DNA from: Streptomyces sp. NBC_00510
GTDB lineage: Bacteria > Actinomycetota > Actinomycetes > Streptomycetales > Streptomycetaceae
DNA: 64,000 nt
Direction: 5' to 3'
Assembly: GCA_036013505.1 (NCBI GenBank)
Contig: CP107851.1
Span: forward strand, 2,356,001 to 2,420,000
Below are positions 18,351 to 26,570 of the stretch, in pieces. The notes below the pieces were generated by a model that did not search any database, was not told where the DNA came from, and was given only the letters and a program-made list of their open reading frames with translations. The position numbers and the translations under genes were made by a program. Each line of letters begins with the position of its first letter. Position 1 is the first letter of the stretch.

Positions 18351-19519
18351 CCGGCTTCCCCGTCGCAGAAGACGATCTGCGCGCGCTGACTCCACGGGAC
18401 GCCGCCCGCTACCTGCGCACGCACGGCTGGGTCGAGGGCGAACGTGTCCGCTACAGCATGCGGTGGCGCCTACGGCTTGGTGATCGGGAACACACCGTGC
18501 TGCTCCCGGCTATGACCGCGCTGACCGACTACCCCAACCGCATGGCCGATCTTCTGCAGGAACTTGCCCAGGTGGAAGGCCGAACTGTCGTGTCTGTCCA
18601 CGCCGACATGGTGCTCACTGACGTGGACACCCAAGAGATCAGGACACGGCCGAACACCCCCAGCGGCACCATTCCGCTCCTGGAGGGCGCGGCCGTCGTT
18701 ACCAGGGTCAAAGATCTGCTGCTGAGCGCCGCCACCGCCGAGGTACTCGACGAACCGAGACTGGTCCTCCCTCGCAACAAGCCCAGGCGGGCCAAAGAGT
18801 TCCTCAACCAAGCGCTGCTGGGCACCACCAAGCCAGGCAGCTATATCTTCAGCGTCCAGATTCCGGTCGAGGCTCATCCGGGAAGTCCGACGAACACAGT
18901 TGTCCCCCGCCGCACCGCCACCGCCGAGCTTCCCTTCGGCCGCAGAGTCTCCCAGCGCCTCTATGAGGCGGTTCACGCCGCACGCAAGGCGGCCGTGCTC
19001 AGCACCGAATCCGGCGACCTGGCGGTCTTTGCCGAACAGGCTCGACTGGGTGTGTCGGCAGACCTCTGCGAATCATTGGCCGGACTTGCCGGAGACGCCG
19101 GCAATGGGTTCGCCATCACTTTCGGCTGGTCCCCCCGGTGGAGCGTCCCGCATACCTACACCCAGCCGAGGGCCGATTTCTCCGCAGAGTTGCTGCCCTC
19201 GTTGTCCGGCGCGGCGGAGATGCTCAGAAGCGATGACCCAACGCCTGAGTCGTATCCACAGGCATTGGTCCTCGGTCCCTCATTGTCCCTCGCCCGTGTT
19301 GGCACCGACGGCGGACACATCCTCGTGGCCGCTGGGCCGGGCACCAATGAGGAACTTCAGGGACGGCAGATCCGCGTACGGCTGACCGGAGAGCAGTACG
19401 ACCAGGCCGCCCACGCGCACGCCCAGCACCACGACCTGATCTGCCAAGGCACAGTGGTCCGGCAAGGGCGGATGTACGAGATGGCTCACCCCACCCGTTT
19501 CGTCGTGAGTTCTACGTGA
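18347..19519 (+). CDS. Unknown 390-aa protein coupled to DUF4365
   Basis: Not recognised. GTG 18347 overlaps the DUF4365 stop by four bases, a strong sign of a joint function. The sequence is soluble and acidic, with no signal peptide or membrane segment. It opens with PVAEDDLRALTPRDAARYLR, similar in feel to short DUF1828-type or DUF1829-type N-termini, but that is not secure. The middle (AVHAARKAAVLSTESGD to LGVSADLCESLAGL) is helical and could be a dimerisation or partner-binding region. It is the last gene of the rightward arm of the DISARM-like block. Confidence 0.75.
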   Translation: MTGFPVAEDDLRALTPRDAARYLRTHGWVEGERVRYSMRWRLRLGDREHTVLLPAMTALTDYPNRMADLLQELAQVEGRTVVSVHADMVLTDVDTQEIRTRPNTPSGTIPLLEGAAVVTRVKDLLLSAATAEVLDEPRLVLPRNKPRRAKEFLNQALLGTTKPGSYIFSVQIPVEAHPGSPTNTVVPRRTATAELPFGRRVSQRLYEAVHAARKAAVLSTESGDLAVFAEQARLGVSADLCESLAGLAGDAGNGFAITFGWSPRWSVPHTYTQPRADFSAELLPSLSGAAEMLRSDDPTPESYPQALVLGPSLSLARVGTDGGHILVAAGPGTNEELQGRQIRVRLTGEQYDQAAHAHAQHHDLICQGTVVRQGRMYEMAHPTRFVVSST

Positions 19520-19702
19520 TGATCACCCTGCTGGTTGATCTCCACCATGTACTCCTGAAAGTTCATGGCGAGGAGACGCCACGGATCGAGGTCTCTTGGC
19601 TAAGTGCGCCAATTTCGATTTGTCGTGGGAGCCACGGACAGGGCGAGAGATCAGGCGAGGATCACGTTGAGGAGGAGGGAACTGGCTGTCGTGGCTGTAC
19701 GA

Positions 19703-19760
19703 CAGGTGGCAGTGTCATCGACGTGCAGGCCGTACATGACGTCCAGGAGACTGCCACCTG
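19703..19760 (+). terminator. Possible terminator of the sigma-factor operon
   Basis: The 11-bp caggtggcagt (19703-19713) and actgccacctg (19750-19760) are perfect inverted repeats about 190 bases after the last gene stop and just outside the next IS. The loop is long (36 nt), so a processing or IS-related site is also possible. The remaining DNA between 19520 and 19770 shows no gene. Confidence 0.4.
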
Positions 19761-19897
19761 AGCAGCTCGATTCGGAGCAATGCTCAAGACCTGTGGATCA
19801 GCCCTGGGAGGGACGCGGAGGGCGTACCTTCCCGAATGATCCTGTGATGGTCACCGAGTAGGCCCGCGTTCGCAGCGCGGGTCGGGAAGGCACGCCC

Positions 19898-21150
19898 GTG
19901 CTCAGCGTAGTCACCGAGGATGGCGCCACCCAGTCCGGCTCCCTGATCGACGAGATCGTTCGCGAGGGCGCCCGCCGCATGCTTGCCGCGGCGCTGGAAG
20001 CGGAAGTCAACCAGTAAATAGCCGAGTTGGCGCCGAGACAGACGCAACCGGCCGCCGCCTGGTGGTGCGCAACGGCCACCACCGGCCCCGGACTCTGCTC
20101 ACCGCGGCCGGACCGGTTGAGGTGAAGGCCCCGCGGGTCAACGACCGACGCGTCGACGAGCAGACCGGCGAACGCAGGCGGTTCTCCTCCAAGATCCTTC
20201 CGCCGTGGTGCCGCAAGTCGCCGAAAATCTCCGAGGTGCTCCCGCTGCTCTACCTGCACGGTCTGTCGTCAGGGGATTTCCTCCCGGCCCTGGAGCAGTT
20301 CCTTGGCAGCGCGGCCGGCCTGTCGTCGGCGACCGTGACCCGGCTGACCAAACAGTGGAGCGACGACCACGCCGCATTCCAGCAGCGTGACCTGTCCGAC
20401 CGCGACTACGTCTACGTATGGGCCGACGGAGTGCACCCCAAGGTCCGGCTCGGCCAGGCGCACTCGTGCGTGCTGGTCCTGCTCGGCGTCCGCTTGGACG
20501 GTACGAAGGAGCTGGTCGCACTGGCCGAGGGGCTGCGAGAGTCCACGGATTCGTGGGCCGACCTGCTGCGCGACTGCCGCCGACGAGGCATGCGCGACCC
20601 CGAGCTGGTGATCGGGGACGGCGCGATGGGCTTGTGGAGGGCGTTGGCCGAGGTATTCCCCGCTGCCCGGCACCAGCGGCGCTGGGTCCATAAGGCCCGA
20701 AATATCACGAGTGCTCTGCCGAAGTCTGCGCAGCCGGGTGCGACGAAGGCGATGCAGGAGATCTACAACGCCGAGGACCGCGCCCACGCCGAGAAGGCGA
20801 TCGAGGCCTTCGAGAAGGCTTACGGCGCGAAATGGCCCAAGGCCGTCGCGAAGATCACCGACGACCGGGACGAGCTGCTGGCGTTCTACGACTTCCCAGC
20901 CGAGCACTGGATCCACCTCCGGACCACAAATCCCATCGAGTCGACGTTCTCCACGGTCAAGCTCCGCACCAAGGTCACCCGCGGGGCCGGCAGCCCAGCT
21001 GCGGCCCTGGCGATGGTGTTCAAACTCGTCGAGTCCGCCCAGGCGCGATGGCGCGCGATCACCGGAGCCCATCTGGTCCCGCTCGTCCGAGCCGGAGCCC
21101 GCTTCGAGAACGGCCTGCTGGTCGAACGCGCCGAGAACCACGCGGCCTGA
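19898..21150 (+). pseudogene. IS256-family transposase, nonsense and frameshift
   Basis: Begins GTG 19898 (VLSVVTEDGATQSGSLIDEI, then ALEAEVNQ). The codon after VNQ is TAA where TAC is usual, and an indel follows within 30 bases. The remaining frame from about 20062 is complete: RTLLTAAGPVEVKAPRV, catalytic YVWADGVHPKVRLG, VIGDGAMGLWRAL and the C-terminal TTNPIESTFSTVKLRT. The main catalytic domain is therefore intact but separated from its N-terminal DNA-binding part. It could still restart at 20062, though activity is unlikely. Confidence 0.85.
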
Positions 21151-21162
21151 GAGAATGCCGAG

Positions 21163-21492
21163 ATGCCCGACTTCGACACCACCTACGGCACGAGCTCCTA
21201 CACGGCCAGGGAGTTGTCAGGCCTGCTCGCTGACCGACTCGCCGCGACCTTCACCGAACGCGAGAGCGACTACCTCGGCGTCTACTTCCTCGCCACCCTC
21301 GCCGACACGACCCGTCTCCAGGTCCAGCCGAACGCCATTCCCGGGGACGACGGGGCAGACGATCTCTACGCGGACGAATACCCCGACGCGTCCGTACTCC
21401 TGCTCGTCACATCGTCGGCCGCCGACGAGGCCCTCAGCGACGAACTCTCGGCGATCGAAGGACTCACCCAACTCCGATCACCCCGAAGCTGA
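21163..21492 (+). CDS. Unknown 109-aa passenger protein inside the IS256 element
   Basis: Starts ATG 21163, 12 bases after the transposase stop, and ends 8 bases before the right terminal repeat, so it travels with the element. It reads as an acidic soluble protein (ARELSGLLADRLAATFTERES, then LGVYFLATLADTTRLQVQPN). No recognised domain. Unlike the transposase it has no disruption. A role in regulating transposition or benefiting the host cannot be told apart here. Confidence 0.65.
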   Translation: MPDFDTTYGTSSYTARELSGLLADRLAATFTERESDYLGVYFLATLADTTRLQVQPNAIPGDDGADDLYADEYPDASVLLLVTSSAADEALSDELSAIEGLTQLRSPRS

Positions 21493-21533
21493 GCAACCGC
21501 TGATCCACAGGTATTGACGATTGCTCCGAACCC

Positions 21534-21590
21534 GCCGATCGGGAGCACGCCACTGCCGTTTCACATCGCGCGCAGCCGACGCAGTGGCCG
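21534..21590. repeat. 57-bp direct repeat, copy B
   Basis: Second copy of the repeat at 121-177, immediately right of the IS256 terminal repeat. It is followed directly by the N-terminal part of another IS256 transposase (21594 onward), which suggests the repeat is the end or leader of that element type. Confidence 0.7.
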
Positions 21591-21593
21591 GGC

Positions 21594-21756
21594 CCGTGCG
21601 AACGGGCTCCAGTTGACCGGCGAGGGCGGGGTGCTGCAGCAGCTGACGAAGCGCGTGCTGGAGTCCACCTTGGAGGGCGAGATCACCGAACACCTCGGCT
21701 ACGAGAAGCACGACCCGGCCGGCGCCGGTAGCGGGATGACCCGCCCCACATCCTGA
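21594..21756 (+). pseudogene. IS256-family transposase N-terminal fragment
   Basis: Reads NGLQLTGEGGVLQQLTKRVL then ESTLEGEITEHLGYEKHDPA, the conserved N-terminus of a different IS256 subgroup from the neighbouring element. It breaks off at about 21745 and the catalytic region is missing. Confidence 0.75.
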
Positions 21757-21832
21757 CGGCTTCATAGCCGGCACCAGCCTGCCTCTCGACGACCCAGCGT
21801 CACCCTGACAAGCCGAGGTCAGGAACGACGCA

Positions 21833-22050
21833 GTGTTCGGCGACAGCGCCGACTTCGACGGTACTCAGACCTTCGGGCCCGCAGGCGCCCGTGACGTTCT
21901 GAGGGGAGGCAACGGCGCCGGCGTGCTCAGGGCAGTTCCGGCCGGCGACGTTCTCGACGGCGGCCCCGGCTCCCCGGGCGACTGCGACGGCGAGGCAGGA
22001 ACCGACGCGGCCACCCGTTGCGAGGTAGTTGCCGGTCCCGTGACGCCCAG
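21833..22050 (+). pseudogene. Calcium-binding (RTX-like) repeat protein fragment
   Basis: GDSADFDGTQTFGPAGARDV, DVLDGGPGSPGDCDGEAGTD and ATRCEVVAG look like the end of an actinobacterial RTX-type calcium-binding protein, in which GDxxDY and LxGGxGxD units repeat. The Gly/Asp motifs are eroded and no start or signal peptide is present. Confidence 0.45.
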
Positions 22051-22149
22051 CGCTGCCCCTAGATCAACCTCAGTGCCGGCCACGGTCAGATTGCTCGCAG
22101 GCGCGCCGCGCCGACTCCTGCGCGTGAGCCGGGGCCGGATCCTGGCGCG

Positions 22150-22440
22150 GTGGTCGGGAATTCCGCTTCAGGGCCTGCGTGCTGCATCTGGTGACCCTCG
22201 GCGCCGACCTGCGCGCGCGGGATCGGGCTGCACGTCATCGAGCAGGGCATCGACACCGCCACGACGGAGGGCCGGACAATGTTCGGCATGCTGTCCGTGC
22301 TGGCCGAGCTCCAGCGTGAACTGATCGTGGCGAACAGCAACGACGGTCTTGCCTCCGCACCGGGCCCGCGGCCGGGTCGGCGCCGGCCGAAGCTCACACC
22401 TCGACAAGACCAAGACCGTGACGCGCCAGCCCAAGAGGAC
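22150..22440 (+). pseudogene. Serine recombinase (resolvase) fragment
   Basis: Frame-broken pieces of a resolvase/invertase catalytic domain: LVTLGADLRARG, IGLHVIEQGIDTAT, then MFGMLSVLAELQRELIVANS and RRPKLTPRQ. The catalytic serine region is missing and at least two frame changes separate the parts. Probably a leftover Tn3-type resolvase. Confidence 0.65.
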
Positions 22441-22657
22441 CAGGCTCACGAAGCTCTGACCGCTACTTTGCGGTTGGGGTCGAAGATGGGATTCCGGGGC
22501 CATATCGGCGACCGCAGCGGCGCGATCACCGCACCCCGCAGGGAAGAAGTGCACGTCACACGGCTGGCCCCCCTGTTGTGGCGCGGACGGTCCCGCGCAT
22601 CGAGCGTGGTCTGGGCGGGGCAACGACGCCCCGGCCGAGCTCACAGAACGGATCCTC

Positions 22658-23782
22658 ATGCCCGTCGAAGCGAAAGTCCGCAAAATACCCCACAAGTCCA
22701 CCGTCCCCGCGAACAAGAACGCTAACGTCGAACTCTTCGTGCGGGAGCGCGACGGCACGCCCCACGGCCACCTCGACGAGCGCACGGCCGTCCTGATGCT
22801 CCACGGCCGGAGCATTCCGGCGCTCGCGGGCTTTGATCTCGAGTACAAGACGTACAGCTGGGCCGATACGCTGGCGCAGGCCGGTTACGACGTCTTCGTG
22901 ATGGAACTCCAGGGCTCGGGGCTGTCACCGCGGCCAAAGATGGACGACCCTCACAATGTCAACCCCGCCCAGCAGTACCTTCTGAAGCCGAGGCCTCCAG
23001 GGTTCACGCCGGGCCCGCCGACCTATCCGTTCCAGCTGACCAACTCGTACAGCAACCGGGACGAGCTGAACACCGTCGTGGAGTGGATCATCCGCGAGCG
23101 TGGGGTGAAGAAGGTCGCCTTCATCGGCTGGTCCGCGGCCGCGTTCACGATGGGGCCGTACGCGGTCAACAACCCGGACAAGGTGTCGAGCCTGTTCCTG
23201 CTGGCGCCGATCTTCCCGCCCGACGGCACCTCGAACGCCCCCAACCCGCTGCCGCAGCCCGGCTTCCCGATGTTCGTGAGCACGAAAGACGGAACCTGGA
23301 AGGGGTGGGGCAACGAGGTGCACTGCCCTGGCCAGCGCGAAGAAGCGATGAAGGACGCGGTGTGGAACGCGATCATGGCAAACGATCCAGTCGGCTACAC
23401 GTGGGGGCCGGAAGGTGAAGGGCTCAATCGCATCAGGAACTTCGTCCGGTGGGGCTGGAACAAGACCACCGCAGCGCAGGGCGGCGTCCTCGGCGGCAGC
23501 GTGCCGGTCCTCATCACGTACGGGGAGTACGACAGGCAGGCGAACACGTCCAGCGAAGATCCGGAACTCAACTTCTCGGTCCCCGAGCTCTACAACGCCA
23601 TCGCGGGCGACCACAAGCTGATGGTCAAGCTGGACTGCGCCAGTCATCAGGTGGTGTGGGAGACGCAGCACCAGAACCTGCACAACCTCTCGAAGCACTG
23701 GCTCAAGCACCTGAAGGTCGACGGCAAGACCCAGGGCATCTACGACATGGACACCAGCGGCAACATCAGCCCGGCTTCGTAG
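22658..23782 (+). CDS. Alpha/beta hydrolase
   Basis: 374 aa. An alpha/beta hydrolase fold is indicated by LMLHGRS (oxyanion loop), the nucleophile elbow FIGWSAAAF (serine in G-W-S-A-A), the acid in YGEYDRQ and the histidine in CASHQVVWE near the C-terminus. No signal peptide. The family includes esterases, epoxide hydrolases and lipases; the substrate cannot be read. It stands alone among transposon fragments, so it may be a passenger or a survivor of older chromosomal DNA. ATG 22658 is used; the family similarity starts soon after. Confidence 0.8.
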   Translation: MPVEAKVRKIPHKSTVPANKNANVELFVRERDGTPHGHLDERTAVLMLHGRSIPALAGFDLEYKTYSWADTLAQAGYDVFVMELQGSGLSPRPKMDDPHNVNPAQQYLLKPRPPGFTPGPPTYPFQLTNSYSNRDELNTVVEWIIRERGVKKVAFIGWSAAAFTMGPYAVNNPDKVSSLFLLAPIFPPDGTSNAPNPLPQPGFPMFVSTKDGTWKGWGNEVHCPGQREEAMKDAVWNAIMANDPVGYTWGPEGEGLNRIRNFVRWGWNKTTAAQGGVLGGSVPVLITYGEYDRQANTSSEDPELNFSVPELYNAIAGDHKLMVKLDCASHQVVWETQHQNLHNLSKHWLKHLKVDGKTQGIYDMDTSGNISPAS

Positions 23783-23944
23783 AACAGCCGAACCCCCGGC
23801 CGGGAACCGCCGGCGCCCAGGGACCGAACGTCAGCCTTGCGCCGTCGTCAGGGCCGCCACAAGCACCGGCGATGCGGAGTCCACCGGATGCCCGGACCCG
23901 CTGTTCAGCAACAAGGTTCGGTGCCCTCGCCGGAACGGCGGCAG

Positions 23945-24303
23945 CGATCCTGATCGTCCTCGCCGAGGCCGCCCTCGCCGGCGGCCACGCACACCGCACC
24001 TGGGACAAGCGCATGCGGGAACTGATCCGCCCCGACGTCCTGATCCTCGACGACTTCGCCATGCGCCAGATGACCGCTGCCCAGGCCGACGACCTTTACG
24101 AGCTGGTCTCCGAACGCCAGGGACGCTCACTGATCATCACCAGCGACTGGTATCCCCTGTTCCCCAACCCCGTCGTCGCCGAATCGCTCCTGGATCGGCT
24201 GATCAACACCAGCCACCAGGTCATCATGAACGGCCCCAGCTACCGACCGAACAAGCGGCCCAAGAACCCATCGGAGAAGCCCGGCAGGTCTCCGGTCAGC
24301 TGA
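23945..24303 (+). pseudogene. IS21 helper ATPase (IstB) 3' fragment
   Basis: Carries RELIRPDVLILDDFAMRQM (Walker B) and DLYELVSERQGRSLIITSDW, then ESLLDRLINTSHQVIMNGPS, the C-terminal half of IstB-type ATPases. The Walker A region and the IstA transposase are absent, so this is a remnant of an IS21 element. Confidence 0.8.
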
Positions 24304-24928
24304 GCTCGAATGTCTGCCCTGCGAGCAACGGCATCAACGCTGCGGTAAGGCGGTGATACTCGGCTGCCGCTGGGCCGGCGGTGTCATCCGGATAGTGGCT
24401 AAGCCCGATGAACAGAGACTCGCGAGCTGCCTCCTCCCGGCCCTGCAAGTGCTGCAGGGCCGGGAGGAGCAGTCTTGCCCGTTCTGGATTGGGCACGTTG
24501 CCGTCTGCCTCGACCGCCGCGGCCAGCGCCTCCGGATTGCCATGGAGCCGCGCGAACGGCAGCCCGTAGTCGTTCACCAGTTCCAGCAGTTGATCCGCAG
24601 CCGGTTCTACATCGTCCTCAGTCGACACTCTCAGCTGCAGGAACCTGTTCTGGGGCGTCAGATATCCAACTGGCCGGGCGATCGTCGCCGACGGCCTTGG
24701 CCGCTCGCTCAGAAGCTCGGCAAGGAGAAGCTCGGCGGGGTCATAGCGGAGTCCGACGACCGGGTTGATTGCCAGGGGATGCTGCTTCGACGCGCGGTTG
24801 AGGCCGAGCCAGGCATGGAAGCCCTCACCGAGGTCGAACGTGTGGATATCGCCCGAGCGCTTTCGCCACCCGGCCTCGGACAGGCGTCCTCGGGCGGCAG
24901 CGCTGCACGCGGCGATCAAATCGCGCAT
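24296..24928 (-). CDS. Unknown 210-aa protein
   Basis: Not recognised. It begins MRDLIAACSAAARGRLSEAG and continues WRKRSGDIHTFDLGEGFHAW, a pattern reminiscent of DUF4304-type proteins (a single domain with GWxKR near the start), but this is tentative. No membrane or export signals. Its 3' end overlaps the IstB remnant by eight bases, which suggests the IS21 fragment landed at its tail. Confidence 0.6.
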   Translation of the reverse strand: MRDLIAACSAAARGRLSEAGWRKRSGDIHTFDLGEGFHAWLGLNRASKQHPLAINPVVGLRYDPAELLLAELLSERPRPSATIARPVGYLTPQNRFLQLRVSTEDDVEPAADQLLELVNDYGLPFARLHGNPEALAAAVEADGNVPNPERARLLLPALQHLQGREEAARESLFIGLSHYPDDTAGPAAAEYHRLTAALMPLLAGQTFELS

Positions 24929-25034
24929 CACGCGCACAGCCTAGTGAGAAGCCGTTGTCGTACCGATCATGTTGAGCGTGGGTTCGACCGCTGCCTCTCG
25001 GTCGGGTGATCTTCCGGCTTGCCGGGCATGAAGG

Positions 25035-25090
25035 CAGGGCCTCCTGCACAGCTCGTGGGTGTCGAAGTCCATGAGCAACAGGAGGCCCTG
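25035..25090 (+). promoter_or_regulatory. Leader hairpin sequestering the transposase ribosome site
   Basis: The 12-bp cagggcctcctg (25035-25046) pairs perfectly with caggaggccctg (25079-25090), which contains the Shine-Dalgarno aggagg just before GTG 25091. In a long read-through transcript the site would be hidden, a known way for insertion sequences to limit translation from outside promoters. Confidence 0.6.
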
Positions 25091-25999
25091 GTGCCGCAGT
25101 CTTCCGTGCCGTTGACCGCCGCGTCCAACTCGCATGCCCGGTCGTGTGATTGCCTCGCGCACGTGTACGGCAACGCGGCCGATCGTCCGCAACGCGTTCG
25201 ACGCTATCCGTCGGATATGACGGACGCCGAGTGGGCCGTGGTGCGGGAGCTGCTGCCGGTGCCGGGGTGGCTGGAGGGCAGGGGCGGACAGCCGGAGGCG
25301 TATTGCCATCGGCAGATGGTCGACGCGGTCCGCTATCTGGTCGCCGGCGGCATCACCTGGCGGGCGATGCCCGCGGACTTTCCCGCGTGGGACCGGGTCT
25401 ACGCGTTCTGGCGACGCTGGCGGGACAAGGGCCTGATCGGTGAACTCCACGACCGGCTCCGCGACCGCCTGCGCAGTGTCGAGGGCCGGGATCCGGAGCC
25501 GACCGCAGGCGTCATCGACGCCCAGTCGGTGAAGGGGGCAGCGTCGGTGCCGGCCGCCACGCGGGGCTTCGACGCGGGGAAGAAGATCAACGGCCGCAAG
25601 CGGCACATCGTGGTGGACACCCTCGGGCTGCTGCTGGCCGTGATGGTCACGGCGGCGTCGGTGACCGACCGGGAAGCCGCGGGCGGCCTACTGGCCCGGC
25701 TACGCGAACGACACTGGCGCATCTCACGGGTCTGGGCCGACGGCGGTTACACCGGACAGCTGATCGATGTCGCCCGCGCTGTCCTGCGGATCGCGCTGAC
25801 CGTGGTCAAGCGCACCGACGACACCCGCGGGTTCACCGTGCTACCGAAAAGGTGGCTGGTGGAGCGGACCTTCGCGTGGCTGATGCGCTCCCGTCGCCGG
25901 GCCCGGGACTACGAGAGGCGCACCGACAGTTCGGAGGCAATGATCCACTGGTCGATGAGCATGGTCATGAGCCGCCGGCTCGCCCGGCGGGGACGCTGA
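25091..25999 (+). CDS. IS5-family transposase
   Basis: 302 aa from GTG 25091. N-terminal DUF4096-type domain (YPSDMTDAEWAVVRELLPVP and GGITWRAMPADFPAWDRVY), then the DDE core: GVIDAQSVKG (first Asp), RVWADGGYTG (second Asp) and RWLVERTFAWL (Glu). The length is normal and the frame uninterrupted, so it may be functional. The GTG start is chosen for the hairpin-embedded Shine-Dalgarno; the longer frame from 25019 would include the hairpin. Confidence 0.9.
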   Translation: MPQSSVPLTAASNSHARSCDCLAHVYGNAADRPQRVRRYPSDMTDAEWAVVRELLPVPGWLEGRGGQPEAYCHRQMVDAVRYLVAGGITWRAMPADFPAWDRVYAFWRRWRDKGLIGELHDRLRDRLRSVEGRDPEPTAGVIDAQSVKGAASVPAATRGFDAGKKINGRKRHIVVDTLGLLLAVMVTAASVTDREAAGGLLARLRERHWRISRVWADGGYTGQLIDVARAVLRIALTVVKRTDDTRGFTVLPKRWLVERTFAWLMRSRRRARDYERRTDSSEAMIHWSMSMVMSRRLARRGR

Positions 26000-26456
26000 A
26001 CAACCCCGGCGCATCCTCGACCAGCCAGCCCCGCGCCACCAGGCGCTTTGCCTTCGACCGGACCCCCTCGACCTTCGCCGGCACCGGCGTGAGCCCGAAC
26101 GCGACAGCAAGCTGCCGGCAGTCCATCGCCTCCCCGCCCGACCGCACCGGGTCGGCCAGGATGTGCATGAGCCGCCGGTAGTCCGGCGCGAGTACCGTCG
26201 GGTCGAGCCCGACCCGCCACGTCGGCACGACTGAACCAGGCTCCGCACCCGCTACCGGAACAGGCCGTTCGTCGGACGCGGCGACCGGAGCGCTCTCGCG
26301 CGCGCGGGGCTCCGCCAGGACCTGACCGACCGTCTCACGGGCAGTCACGAACCGCTGCCACTCAGCCTCCGCTTCGCGCAGCTCGGCCTGCAGGAGCTCC
26401 ACTCGCTGACGAGCAGCACGCTCCCGCTCCTCCAACAGCCCCATCACCGACGGCAT
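25965..26456 (-). CDS. Unknown coiled-coil/winged-helix-like protein near IS5
   Basis: 163 aa from ATG 26456. The N-terminal third is a predicted coiled coil (LLEERERAARQRVELLQAEL). The C-terminal part (LAVAFGLTPVPAKVEGVRSK then AKRLVARGWLVE) resembles a helix-turn-helix found in small proteins next to Streptomyces transposases. Its 3' end overlaps the IS5 transposase 3' end by 35 bases on the opposite strand. Function unknown; possibly IS-associated. Confidence 0.6.
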   Translation of the reverse strand: MPSVMGLLEERERAARQRVELLQAELREAEAEWQRFVTARETVGQVLAEPRARESAPVAASDERPVPVAGAEPGSVVPTWRVGLDPTVLAPDYRRLMHILADPVRSGGEAMDCRQLAVAFGLTPVPAKVEGVRSKAKRLVARGWLVEDAPGLFSVPAGRAGGS

Positions 26457-26570
26457 CCGGCACCCCCACCCGAAGAGACGACACGACATGCCATCCCTCC
26501 CGCCGAACCACCCACCTATTCCTGACCAGCGAAAACGCAGCTACCACCCTCGGAAAGACAACAGCTTCTG

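Larger units (their letters stand above)
19771..21530 (+). mobile_element. IS256-family element with passenger gene
   Basis: 31-bp terminal inverted repeats (19771-19801 and 21500-21530) match at 28 positions, both starting TTCGGAGCAAT from outside and ending CCTGTGGATCAG. They enclose a broken IS256 transposase and a separate small gene. No flanking target duplication is visible, suggesting age or later rearrangement. Confidence 0.85.
21757..22657. other. Gene-remnant stretch
   Basis: About 900 bases without an intact gene. It holds a fragment of a calcium-binding repeat protein and a broken serine recombinase (listed separately). The last 200 bases before the hydrolase show nothing recognisable. 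Confidence 0.5.
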
